Origin: UBA1738 sp045580145
GTDB lineage: Bacteria > Bacillota > Clostridia > UBA1381
Assembly: GCA_045580145.1 (NCBI GenBank)
Contig: JAZNNI010000014.1
Span: 1-29,141, forward strand
DNA: 29,141 nucleotides
Direction: 5' to 3'
The notes beneath the pieces were generated by a model. That model was not told the origin of the DNA and did not search any database. It saw nothing but the letters and a program-made list of their open reading frames with translations. The translations under genes were made by a program, and so were the position numbers. This document shows, piece by piece, positions 1 through 6,791 of the stretch; the stretch's first letter is position 1; each line of letters starts with the position of its first letter.

Positions 1-358
1 AGATGGTGCGAGCGGCAAAGACTGGCTCGCAGGTCATACCCCTGAGTATTATGCCGACAATGGAAACGGAATTTTCCCGCAAAATGCACAAGGCTCGCCA
101 TTTAATGCGGCGTCAATCGCAGTAACGGGGGATCCGATAACCAACCTTTTTGAAGACCTTGCAGCAGAGCAAAAGGCAAGGGCAGTTTATGACAATATTT
201 TGAGACTTTCAGATGACCCTGACGTTAATGAGGTTATAAAATTCCTCCGTCAGAGAGAGGTAACACACTTCCAGCGTTTCGGTGAAGCACTTGACCGCTT
301 GCAAGCGGATTTGAAGCACAAGCCGGTAAAGGGCATAGGTATTAAGAAAGACTGCTAA
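1..358 (+). CDS. Manganese catalase / CotJC-like protein, C-terminal part
   Basis: This is the 3' end of a gene whose start lies before the window; the first complete codon begins at base 2 and the stop TAA is at 356-358. The 118 visible residues match the C-terminal half of manganese (non-haem) catalases and the related spore-coat protein CotJC. Visible marks are the GDPITNLFEDLAAEQKAR stretch, whose helix supplies a metal-ligand glutamate in the family, and the REVTHFQRF motif with the ligand histidine near the C-terminus. The family disproportionates hydrogen peroxide at a di-manganese centre; CotJC members belong to the spore coat. Whether this one is a coat protein or a vegetative enzyme cannot be told without the N-terminus and upstream genes. 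An intrinsic terminator follows directly. Confidence 0.85.
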   Translation, partial: DGASGKDWLAGHTPEYYADNGNGIFPQNAQGSPFNAASIAVTGDPITNLFEDLAAEQKARAVYDNILRLSDDPDVNEVIKFLRQREVTHFQRFGEALDRLQADLKHKPVKGIGIKKDC

Positions 359-362
359 AAGA

Positions 363-390
363 AAATGCCCCGTAAACACGGGGCATTTTT
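363..390. terminator. Bidirectional intrinsic terminator
   Basis: A 10-bp perfect stem (363-372 with 379-388, loop TAAACA) is followed by a T-run on the plus strand. The plus strand ends the catalase gene. On the minus strand the hairpin is followed by TTTTC and sits just past the stop at 433, so it probably also ends the glycan operon. Confidence 0.85.
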
Positions 391-432
391 GTCTAAATTT
401 ATAGGTTTGTTTCATAACAAAACATCTGTATA

Positions 433-864
433 TTACGATTGTTTTCGTATCTTCTCTTTTAAGTCTGTCGTTGAAATTCCTTGGGTATACGGCAAATATT
501 CAATAGATACTCCCAAAGGTTCAAACTCCTTTTCTGTTTTCAAATATCTTTCAGAGCCTTTCCAATCATCGCCGGAAAATAAAACATCAAACTTATGCGT
601 CTCCCACAACAGCATCTTATTGTCTGTGTGTTCAAAATCCACAAGAACTACCCTGTCAACGCATTTTAATGCTTCGACAAGTCTTACTCTATCACTTTGC
701 ACAATAATAGGCTCTTTATGTTTTATGTTGCGAACATAATCATCGTCACAGATTGCTACGATTAATTCGTCACATTGAGACTTACACTTCTCTAATAAAT
801 TCAAATGACCTATATGAAACATATCAAAAACACCGACGGTTATGCCTGTCTTATATTTTTTCAC
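433..864 (-). CDS. Glycerol-3-phosphate cytidylyltransferase-like nucleotidyltransferase (TagD family)
   Basis: A 143-residue single-domain nucleotidyltransferase of the cytidylyltransferase superfamily. The nucleotide-binding signature GVFDMFHIGH is at residues 11-20 (H17 and H20 of the HxGH motif), and the second signature GISTT is at 129-133. Family members activate glycerol-3-phosphate or related alcohol phosphates with CTP, giving for example CDP-glycerol for teichoic acid or capsule. The start is a GTG codon, set by AAGGAGGAG nine bases upstream. It is the last gene of the operon, 19 bases after the LicD gene, so its activated product may be used by that transferase; this link is inferred. 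Substrate (glycerol-P or another polyol-P) cannot be fixed from sequence. Confidence 0.88.
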   Translation of the reverse strand: MKKYKTGITVGVFDMFHIGHLNLLEKCKSQCDELIVAICDDDYVRNIKHKEPIIVQSDRVRLVEALKCVDRVVLVDFEHTDNKMLLWETHKFDVLFSGDDWKGSERYLKTEKEFEPLGVSIEYLPYTQGISTTDLKEKIRKQS

Positions 865-883
865 AATAATATACTCCTCCTTT

Positions 884-1687
884 TTAATCTTTAAAAAAAA
901 CTTTATTTTTATGGTGAGTAGCCTGTTGCTCTTTAGGAGGTAGAATCATATAATCACCATACATTTTAGTTAAAACATTATGATAAGAAATAGGTGCTTT
1001 AAATTCACAATCTTCGAACTTCAACATAACTGTATCTTGGTACCACTCTCTTGGAAATCTGTTGTTTTGGCTGTTATATAAAGAAGCAGTGCTTCCAATA
1101 TAATTGCTCTTTTCGTATGGATAATTCATATCTATTTTATTGATCATATCCAATAAATGGTTTTTTCCTATTAGTTTTGCAACTATTAGCGGTATGAAGT
1201 ATGCAATTTTTGCTTTGAATGAAAACTGTTTAAAATCACTTATTGTAAAATAGAACAGTTTGTATATTTTTTGTTTTTTTTCGTAGTATTTCAAAAATGT
1301 TTTATCATCATCAGGTTGCCCATCAAGCGGAAAAATATCTATATCTATTCCTAGTTCTTCGCCTTTGTTGTATTTTACTGCTTTTTCTAATTTAATAGTT
1401 CTTGTATCGATTACCTTTCCCATAGAATGTTTGGCTTGTTTGTTGTATGGGTTAATAACTTTAAAGTATTCGCTTTTGTATGTTTCTAAAAATTTGTTAT
1501 AATCAGGTCTTGGCATCTGTAAGTCGATATCATCATCCCACGGGATAAATCCTTTGTGCCTGACAGCACCTATTAGTGTTCCGTATGCGAGAAAATAAGT
1601 TAAATTATTCTTGTCACAAAACCTTGCTATATCCTTTAGGATTTCTACCTGATATTTTTTATTTTCTTCAAAAGTAAGTTCACGCAT
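884..1687 (-). CDS. LicD family phosphotransferase
   Basis: A 267-residue LicD-family protein. The diagnostic N-terminal block is present: AYGTLIGAVRHKGFIPWDDD, roughly residues 34-53, continuing into the IDL that completes the DDDID acidic cluster of the nucleotidyltransferase-like active site. LicD proteins transfer phosphocholine, or in other cases different phospho-alcohols, from a CDP carrier onto cell-surface glycans such as teichoic acid. ATG start with AAGGAAAG upstream. It lies between a GT4 glycosyltransferase (23-base gap) and a TagD-like cytidylyltransferase. That suggests decoration of a surface polymer with a CDP-activated phospho-alcohol. No choline kinase, LicC-type pyrophosphorylase or choline transporter is nearby, so phosphocholine is not the assured substrate. 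Confidence 0.9.
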   Translation of the reverse strand: MRELTFEENKKYQVEILKDIARFCDKNNLTYFLAYGTLIGAVRHKGFIPWDDDIDLQMPRPDYNKFLETYKSEYFKVINPYNKQAKHSMGKVIDTRTIKLEKAVKYNKGEELGIDIDIFPLDGQPDDDKTFLKYYEKKQKIYKLFYFTISDFKQFSFKAKIAYFIPLIVAKLIGKNHLLDMINKIDMNYPYEKSNYIGSTASLYNSQNNRFPREWYQDTVMLKFEDCEFKAPISYHNVLTKMYGDYMILPPKEQQATHHKNKVFFKD

Positions 1688-1710
1688 AATCTACTTTCCT
1701 TTTATTATAC

Positions 1711-2820
1711 TTATATTGTATCAAATAACTTTGTGTACTGCTCTATCGCACTGTCAAAATTACACGTTTCGCTGTATTTTCGTGCATTATTTATTATCTC
1801 GGCAGTTTCTTCTTTTTCCTTTAGGACATACTCTAATCCATTTTTCAGACCGTTCTCACTGTTTTCCGTCAAATATCCGTATCTACCTTTTATAATTTCG
1901 TTCATACCCGGGCAATCTGTAGATATAATTGGAACCCCTAAAATCAAGGATTCAATAGCAACTGTGCTATACCCTTCTGAAAAAGAGGAACAAACCAAAT
2001 AATCGGCCTGCTTCATATAGGCATAGGGATTATCATGATAACCTAAAAGGCGAACATTGTTTAGTCTATTTTGAGATATGTAATTGTTTAATTTTTCATA
2101 AAGATGACCCTGACCCAATATCCAAAGCTCAAAATCATAAGAGTCTTTTAAGTCATTCACTACACGCAATAAGCGCTCAAATCCTTTTATTTCTACCAAT
2201 CTGCCTACTGCGATAAGCTTAACACCATTGGTGGTGTAAGAAATATCGGTAGGTGTTTTAGATAATTCTTTGATTTCAGAATAATTAACCACATTGTATA
2301 AGACCAAAGAATTGCTTAATGCACCAACCTGAGTTTCAAAACAAGATTTTGCATCGCTTGATACAAAGCATATCTTTTCAAATGTAAGATACTCACTTAC
2401 ACATTTTTTTGTATTCGGATAACCCAAGATTTCCATATTTTGATCTGTTATTTTGCCATGAATAAAGGCAATTTTCTTGGTGCCAGGCGCGGATTTTTTT
2501 GCAGCTAACACTCTTGTGGGGAATCCAGGTAAATAGGCAATTTCAATATCAAATTTGCCTTTTAAGCATAATGCTGCAACCCATTTTTTCGGGAGATTAT
2601 ATAATATTTTGACAAGAAAAGTCGATAGTATATTTTTGGATTTTATAATTTGCCTGACAGTTACTTCGGGGGGGATTTGTTTTAGGTTTTCTCCGCCGAC
2701 TACCGTTATAACGGTAATATCATATTTTTGATAATCCAGGACTTTCAAAAGGTTAGCCAAGACTCTCTCAGCTCCGCCACCTGCAAGTGTATTTATAAAA
2801 AACATTATTTTTTTCTTCAT
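1711..2820 (-). CDS. Glycosyltransferase family 4 (GT-B fold)
   Basis: A retaining GT4-type glycosyltransferase of 369 residues. The N-terminal Rossmann half opens with FFINTLAGGGAERVLANLL, which binds the acceptor. The C-terminal half has AVGRLVEIKGFERLL and the EX7E-type motif EGYSTVAIE, typical of nucleotide-sugar binding. I place the start at ATG 2818-2820. An in-frame GTG at 2830-2832 is part of the Shine-Dalgarno AAGGTG (2830-2835) and is therefore not the start. It probably adds a sugar to a lipid-linked or surface glycan at the cytoplasmic face of the membrane. It sits 31 bases after the upstream glycosyltransferase and 23 bases before licD. Donor and acceptor are unknown. Confidence 0.9.
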   Translation of the reverse strand: MKKKIMFFINTLAGGGAERVLANLLKVLDYQKYDITVITVVGGENLKQIPPEVTVRQIIKSKNILSTFLVKILYNLPKKWVAALCLKGKFDIEIAYLPGFPTRVLAAKKSAPGTKKIAFIHGKITDQNMEILGYPNTKKCVSEYLTFEKICFVSSDAKSCFETQVGALSNSLVLYNVVNYSEIKELSKTPTDISYTTNGVKLIAVGRLVEIKGFERLLRVVNDLKDSYDFELWILGQGHLYEKLNNYISQNRLNNVRLLGYHDNPYAYMKQADYLVCSSFSEGYSTVAIESLILGVPIISTDCPGMNEIIKGRYGYLTENSENGLKNGLEYVLKEKEETAEIINNARKYSETCNFDSAIEQYTKLFDTI

Positions 2821-2851
2821 AGAACATATCACCTTAAAATATTATCTGAAA

Positions 2852-3886
2852 TCAAACAGACATTTTGAATTTGTTATTCTTAAATAAACGCTTAAAAAGT
2901 TTCTTCAAGTCACCTTTTTCTGCAAAGATAATTCTTCTTATAATCCCTTCAATTCTTCTTGTTATTTTAAGTACAGGAGTTAATCCTAATATTTTATATA
3001 CCTCTTTAGCATATTGATTGTCTTCAATAACATATTTAGGATGCTTAAGCGGAAATGTCATAGGGTGACGCTCTGCAAAGAAGACTCTTTGTAAGCCCTT
3101 GGGAATTTGCTTGATAGAGCTTGATGCATGCGAAGTGTCCGCTGTTAAGCCAATATTGGATATTAAATTTTTTTGAGGAACAATAGAAAGAGTAGAATTG
3201 AAATAGCCTGCCATCTTAAATTGAAATGTCCAGGCAGATAAGCGTCTGCCGCTATTTAGGATTTCTTTTCTTTGCTTTGCATCTTCTATTAGTTGTTTTC
3301 GCATAGATTTTGTTTTATATACTGAATTAAGGAAACAATCTACTGCATATTTATCTTCAAGAAAATCAAGCTCATATTGAATTAAATCCCAAGACCTTTT
3401 CCACGTTGCCCAACCCCAACAAGAGCCTATTTCAGAATAGAAGTAACTGTATGGACACCTTTTAGTTTCGCCACAATGGTTCATACCAGCAACGTCAATA
3501 ATTCTCTCATCATCTTTATATTTTTCAAGCATTTGCGAACAAAATGTAAAAAAGTCCTTTGATGCTACGATGTCGTCTTCTAATATTATTAATCGGTCAA
3601 CGTGCTCAAAAGCTTCCTTTACACCCGAGTATATTCTTTTACCGCAACCAAGATTAATATCGGAATATATGTATTTTACTTCACATTCCCAATCTATATT
3701 ACTTACTATATCTCTGCATTTTTGAATGTTATCTAAATCGTTGGGATTATTTGTTCTTGCCCCATCCTGTATCAAAAAAAGTTTAGTCGGTCTTGCCTCT
3801 CTGACAGCTTCAAAACACTGTTTTAACGGTACAGGTCTGTTAAAAAAGACTATAGCTACAGGAACATCAATCAAAGCCTTGTTCAT
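2852..3886 (-). CDS. Glycosyltransferase, GT-A fold (GT2-like)
   Basis: About 344 residues resembling inverting GT-A glycosyltransferases. It starts with VPVAIVFFNRPVPLKQCFEA, followed by LFLIQDGA and the DxD-like metal and nucleotide-sugar motif ILEDDIVASKDFF, then a tryptophan-rich GSCWGWATWKRSW stretch common to this subgroup. The start is ATG 3884-3886, fixed by GAGGGG at 3893-3898; an in-frame TTG 30 bases upstream lies before that ribosome site. It is the first gene of the minus-strand glycan operon and has a candidate promoter at 3932-3960. Cytoplasmic or membrane-peripheral action on a surface polysaccharide is inferred from family and context; the sugar is unknown. Confidence 0.82.
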   Translation of the reverse strand: MNKALIDVPVAIVFFNRPVPLKQCFEAVREARPTKLFLIQDGARTNNPNDLDNIQKCRDIVSNIDWECEVKYIYSDINLGCGKRIYSGVKEAFEHVDRLIILEDDIVASKDFFTFCSQMLEKYKDDERIIDVAGMNHCGETKRCPYSYFYSEIGSCWGWATWKRSWDLIQYELDFLEDKYAVDCFLNSVYKTKSMRKQLIEDAKQRKEILNSGRRLSAWTFQFKMAGYFNSTLSIVPQKNLISNIGLTADTSHASSSIKQIPKGLQRVFFAERHPMTFPLKHPKYVIEDNQYAKEVYKILGLTPVLKITRRIEGIIRRIIFAEKGDLKKLFKRLFKNNKFKMSV

Positions 3887-3931
3887 AAATTTCCCCTCAC
3901 ATTTTATTATAATCAAATGTATCTAATTTTG

Positions 3932-3960
3932 AGCATATCACAAATATTTTTAAAAGTCAA
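3932..3960 (-). promoter_or_regulatory. Candidate sigma-A promoter of the glycan operon
   Basis: On the minus strand TTGACT (3955-3960) and TATGCT (3932-3937) are separated by 17 bases, about 45 bases before the first glycosyltransferase start. The -35 is strong and the -10 moderate. Confidence 0.55.
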
Positions 3961-3995
3961 GAATATAGCCATTTAAAAGTGTAATGATTAATTTA

Positions 3996-4023
3996 AAAAA
4001 GGTGCGGCTTGCCGTACCTTTTT
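3996..4023. terminator. Intrinsic terminator between operons
   Basis: The arms 3996-4008 and 4011-4023 form a stem with an A-tract on one side and T-tract on the other, around a GCTTGC apex; one G.U pair exists in the plus-sense RNA. On the minus strand it would stop readthrough from the beta-helix/DMT operon before the glycan operon promoter. Confidence 0.65.
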
Positions 4024-4043
4024 GGTGAATTTTCAAAAAATAC

Positions 4044-4072
4044 TTTACAGGTTGGTATTTTTGTGTTAATAT
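4044..4072 (+). promoter_or_regulatory. Promoter of structured RNA copy 1
   Basis: TTTACA (4044-4049) and TAATAT (4067-4072) are 17 bases apart, with the predicted start at about 4079, at the beginning of the first hairpin. The same arrangement, with similar flanks, precedes copy 2, which supports it. The -35 lies between short inverted arms AAAATAC (4037-4043) and GTATTTT (4055-4061), a possible operator. Confidence 0.6.
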
Positions 4073-4073
4073 G

Positions 4074-4339
4074 TAATTGCGATATTAATTTAATATGTTT
4101 GAACAATAGAAGGAGTGTTTTTTTTATTGTAAAAAACGCATACCGCCTTTTAGACTCTTTTTATTGTTCTAAATTGAATTAATATCGCAATTAATGGTAC
4201 TGCGTTTTTTATGCGTAGTACAAAAAAAGTACTGCGCATTTTTTGATTTATGAATGTTTTGCTTTATAAAATGCGCAGGATTCCCTGTCGGAGACGGTGA
4301 AAGTCCGTTATTTGTGTTGCACCGGCAGGGGCTTTTTTT
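4074..4339 (+). ncRNA. Putative structured non-coding RNA, copy 1 (unrecognised family)
   Basis: No credible ORF is present, but there is strong RNA-like organisation shared with 18083-18333. In order: an outer 17-bp stem (4074-4090 with 4177-4193); an inner 16-bp stem (4101-4116 with 4154-4169, two G.U pairs); and an apical loop with a T-run followed by ATTGTAAAAAACGCAT. Loop segment 4130-4140 is complementary over 11 bases to 4201-4211, a possible pseudoknot. Next come two mutually exclusive hairpins: 4197-4204 with 4214-4221, or 4211-4221 with 4229-4239, the latter followed by a T-tract (4239-4244). The 3' domain is a three-way junction: 4283-4291 with 4322-4330, enclosing ACGG/CCGT (4294-4297, 4305-4308) and a short GTG/CAC hairpin. 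It ends in seven T, so it can also act as terminator. Repeat and pairing are seen directly; transcription is inferred from the promoter. Confidence 0.75.
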
Positions 4340-4374
4340 GCTTTATAGGAAACTGCGTTCCTATAAAGCAAAAA
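4335..4374. repeat. 17-bp perfect inverted repeat
   Basis: The arms 4335-4351 and 4358-4374 are perfect reverse complements around the 6-base loop ACTGCG. The arm begins inside the terminal T-run of the structured RNA and ends in an A-run. It could be a second terminator hairpin or a repeat-type palindrome. It has no counterpart beside copy 2. Confidence 0.8.
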
Positions 4375-4532
4375 GAATTTAATTACCTTGCGATTTTTTC
4401 GTGCAAAAGGCACGAAAACGCAAATGCGAGCAAGCAAAGCGACCTGATTCTTCTTACCGCCCTATATAAAGTTAAAATTTAATGGTAATTTTAAGGGGCG
4501 GCTCAGGCGAAGCCGCTTTGCTCTGTAATCAA
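4375..4532. repeat. Hairpin-rich gene-free stretch
   Basis: No gene is seen here. Three inverted repeats follow one another. The first is TTTTCGTGC/GCACGAAAA (4396-4404, 4410-4418). The second is a composite CCGCCC + TTAAAATT pairing with AATTTTAA + GGGCGG (4457-4462 and 4472-4479 with 4487-4494 and 4496-4501). The third is GCGGCT/AGCCGC (4498-4503, 4511-4516). None ends in a good T-tract, so a plain terminator role is not clear. The GC-rich hairpins lie just past the stop of the DMT transporter and may protect or end that minus-strand transcript. Confidence 0.6.
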
Positions 4533-5407
4533 TCAAAGAAACATACAAGTTCCTATGAAGCATAATATCACACTGGCAATAACCTTTTTGTCTGGCTTCT
4601 CCTTAAAGAACACCCATTCGGCTATTGTAGTGAAGAAAATACTTCCACCGGTTATTATAGGATATAATACAGTTGCTTCAATTTCCTTTGCGCCGATAAG
4701 CTGAAAAAGGTAGGATATACCGCTGATGGCAGCCGAGACAAAAATTATATGCCTGCCATTTTTAAAGGTGTCCTGATTGATTTTTGCCTATTTGGGTCTG
4801 GCAGGAATTTATTTGAGAATATAAGCAGGATAAGACAAAGCACAAACTTGACAATACCTGTAACCAGAACAAATCCTGATGATGAAATTGAAGCAGGATT
4901 AACTTGGTGAATCTTTGAAACAGCACTTACAAGCCCGTTAAGAAAGAAAACCGCAACACACATAAAGAGTGTTTTTAACTTTGTTTTTTTCATATCGGCA
5001 TTTATAATGAAAACAGATAATGAAATTATTAACAGCCCGAGAGTTCTCAGAAAATTAATATCTTCATCAAGAAATACCACTCCCATAATATAGGGAATAA
5101 TCATTCCGCCTGTCATTAAAAACAATGTGTAAAGCGACAGATGTCCGTCTTTCATAATAGAGAAGCTCAATATAAGGTACAGGGTAGAAAATAGTGTCGT
5201 AAGGATTCCCATTATAAGCGAATAGGAATTTATCTCAAATTTGCATCCGTTTATAAAGAAGAATATGACTGCTGTAAAAAGACCTAAAATGGTGTTAAAT
5301 TTAAGACTGCTTTTCAGCGAATCTCCTTCTGCAACTTGATAAACCTTATTTACTGCAAAATTTAATGCAAGCAATACTGCCGATACAATAAGTAAAATAT
5401 ATGCCAT
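4533..5407 (-). pseudogene. DMT/EamA-family membrane transporter with a -1 frameshift
   Basis: An EamA-like (drug/metabolite transporter superfamily) protein in two frames. The first frame reads from ATG 5405-5407 and gives a hydrophobic protein of several membrane segments, which stops at 4745 after a non-family tail. The second frame, downstream from about 4785 to the stop at 4533-4535, encodes the missing last part: NGRHIIFVSAAISG, then IEATVLYPIITGGSIFFTTI and a final VIASVILCFIGTCMFL helix. One extra A in the five-A run (plus-strand T 4781-4785) joins them into about 292 residues, the usual family length. The start is fixed by GAGGT at 5415-5419, which overlaps the end of the upstream hydrolase gene, so the two are coupled. 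It may be a real mutation, a sequencing error in a homopolymer, or less likely slippage. Confidence 0.85.
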
Positions 5408-5412
5408 CACTT

Positions 5413-6648
5413 TTACCTCTTTCCGTATTTAACAAATTCATCTACACGGCCTAAGCCATCGATGAGAGTGTCCTCACCTGCTTCTATGTTTGAGAGGAAA
5501 AGCTTTTTAATATTTCCGTTGTTGCGAAGAAATGTTATAGGACTTTTGGTCTCATTTGTTTGTACGCAGTCTGTAATAGAAAGATTATTGATGTTTGTGT
5601 TTTCATAAATTGCGATTGTAGGCAAAGAAAGATGTGTTTCCGTGCGGAAAACTTTTGAAATCTTTAGGTTTTTAATGTCAATTTCATTGTTTTTGTTGCC
5701 TATCATTATAAGCTCGGAATTGTTGCCTGCAACATCAGCTGTGCCTTTACAATGGGATGCATAAACGTTATCAATAGTTATATTTTCAAATCCCGAACGA
5801 CCAGGCAGGTCAGCATAAAACTTACTCAAAATTATGCAGTATGTATAGAATGTACCGAAAATGTTTGTGATATGGATGTTTTTGAGAGAATTAAAGCGGG
5901 ACAAAAGCCTTACCGCACTATGTGTGTTTTCAGAGTATACGCCGTCAACAACAATATTTTCAATAGGACCATAGGTTGCATCGTCACTTGTCAAGGCAAC
6001 AGTATCATCGTGGCAGGTACCTTTGAGATTTCGTATAAGCCCATTTTTGCATCCGCCCTCAACGTGAACACCGTCCATATTCCAAAGCTTTGGTGCACCC
6101 TCCTTATAATCAAACATAAGGTTTTCTATTGTGAAGTTGTGAACATAAGCGACCTGCAAGCCAAAGGTAACAGGATTTTTTATGGTTATGTTACCAAAAT
6201 AAAATTCCTTGACCTTATAAAATCTGAAACAAGAACCGGTGTAGACCGGTATTTTTTTGTCAGATTCATGACTTGCGATGCCGTTTTTGAAGGCTTCGTC
6301 AATAACCATTAATCCTGTATCTGGGTCTGGGTAATGCATTGGATTAGGCTTTTGATTTTTATTATTCATATCCCATATACCGCCCGAAACGGTTATGCGT
6401 TCGTTCCACTTGCCGTCGTCTGCATCTTCGAGCATCGGACAACTGCTGCCGTTTGCAAGACGGATATGAGTATGCCTGTCCAGCTTAAGTTCTTGGTTTG
6501 AATGTATAAAAAGTGTTCCTGTTATTAAATAATTTTTTAGAGGTGTCGGAAGATACACAACCTGCATACCGGAATCCAACAGCTCCTGAATGGCAGGCAG
6601 GTCGTCGTGTATGCCATCGCCATAAAGTGTGTTCTTTAAGTTATACAT
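5413..6648 (-). CDS. Right-handed parallel beta-helix protein, GH28-like hydrolase
   Basis: 411 residues without a signal peptide. The N-terminus LYGDGIHDDLPAIQELLDSG is the pectate-lyase-superfamily entry motif (DGxxDDxxAIQ). It is followed by many strand-turn repeats of the type NITIxNxxxxG and ENIxIDNVY. The stretch NMDGVHVEGG, then HDDTVALTSDD, resembles the NTDG and DD blocks of polygalacturonases (GH28), so a role in hydrolysing a pectic or uronic oligosaccharide inside the cell is reasonable. The exact substrate is not readable. ATG start with a G-run (AGGGGG) upstream. The next gene, a DMT transporter, is translationally coupled, hinting at uptake or export linked to the same sugar. 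Other parallel beta-helix enzymes (lyase, epimerase) remain possible. Confidence 0.75.
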   Translation of the reverse strand: MYNLKNTLYGDGIHDDLPAIQELLDSGMQVVYLPTPLKNYLITGTLFIHSNQELKLDRHTHIRLANGSSCPMLEDADDGKWNERITVSGGIWDMNNKNQKPNPMHYPDPDTGLMVIDEAFKNGIASHESDKKIPVYTGSCFRFYKVKEFYFGNITIKNPVTFGLQVAYVHNFTIENLMFDYKEGAPKLWNMDGVHVEGGCKNGLIRNLKGTCHDDTVALTSDDATYGPIENIVVDGVYSENTHSAVRLLSRFNSLKNIHITNIFGTFYTYCIILSKFYADLPGRSGFENITIDNVYASHCKGTADVAGNNSELIMIGNKNNEIDIKNLKISKVFRTETHLSLPTIAIYENTNINNLSITDCVQTNETKSPITFLRNNGNIKKLFLSNIEAGEDTLIDGLGRVDEFVKYGKR

Positions 6649-6791
6649 ATTTTTCCCCCTAAACAGTGTTTATATGAGCCTATATCTACGATATGAGTGT
6701 AACATAGTTTTTTTAAAAGAGCTATGATAATTTTGGGAATAAGTATAACAGCATTGACATTTTCAGAGGGGTTGCTACCCTTGATATTTTT

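Noticed and set aside
4282..4331. Cobalamin riboswitch, because of GGTGAAAGTCCG
   Set aside because: Only this short string resembles the B12 core. The B12 box, the GCCACTG part and the usual junction are absent, and no gene follows in the right orientation.
4074..4339. IS200/IS605-type end, MITE or group II intron remnant
   Set aside because: The inverted arms of the two copies differ in sequence from each other, no target duplication or transposase/RT remnant was seen, and both copies keep a promoter. Not fully excluded.
4297..4482. Plus-strand ORF of 61 codons over the RNA 3' domain
   Set aside because: It crosses the terminator and two hairpins, has no ribosome site and no recognisable protein pattern.
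4779..4786. Programmed -1 frameshift in the DMT transporter gene
   Set aside because: The local frame does not fit a canonical X XXY YYZ heptamer and no downstream stimulatory stem was seen; mutation or sequencing error is simpler.
5752..6312. Plus-strand ORF of 186 codons opposite the beta-helix gene
   Set aside because: Antisense to a gene with clear repeats and motif content; no supporting signal.
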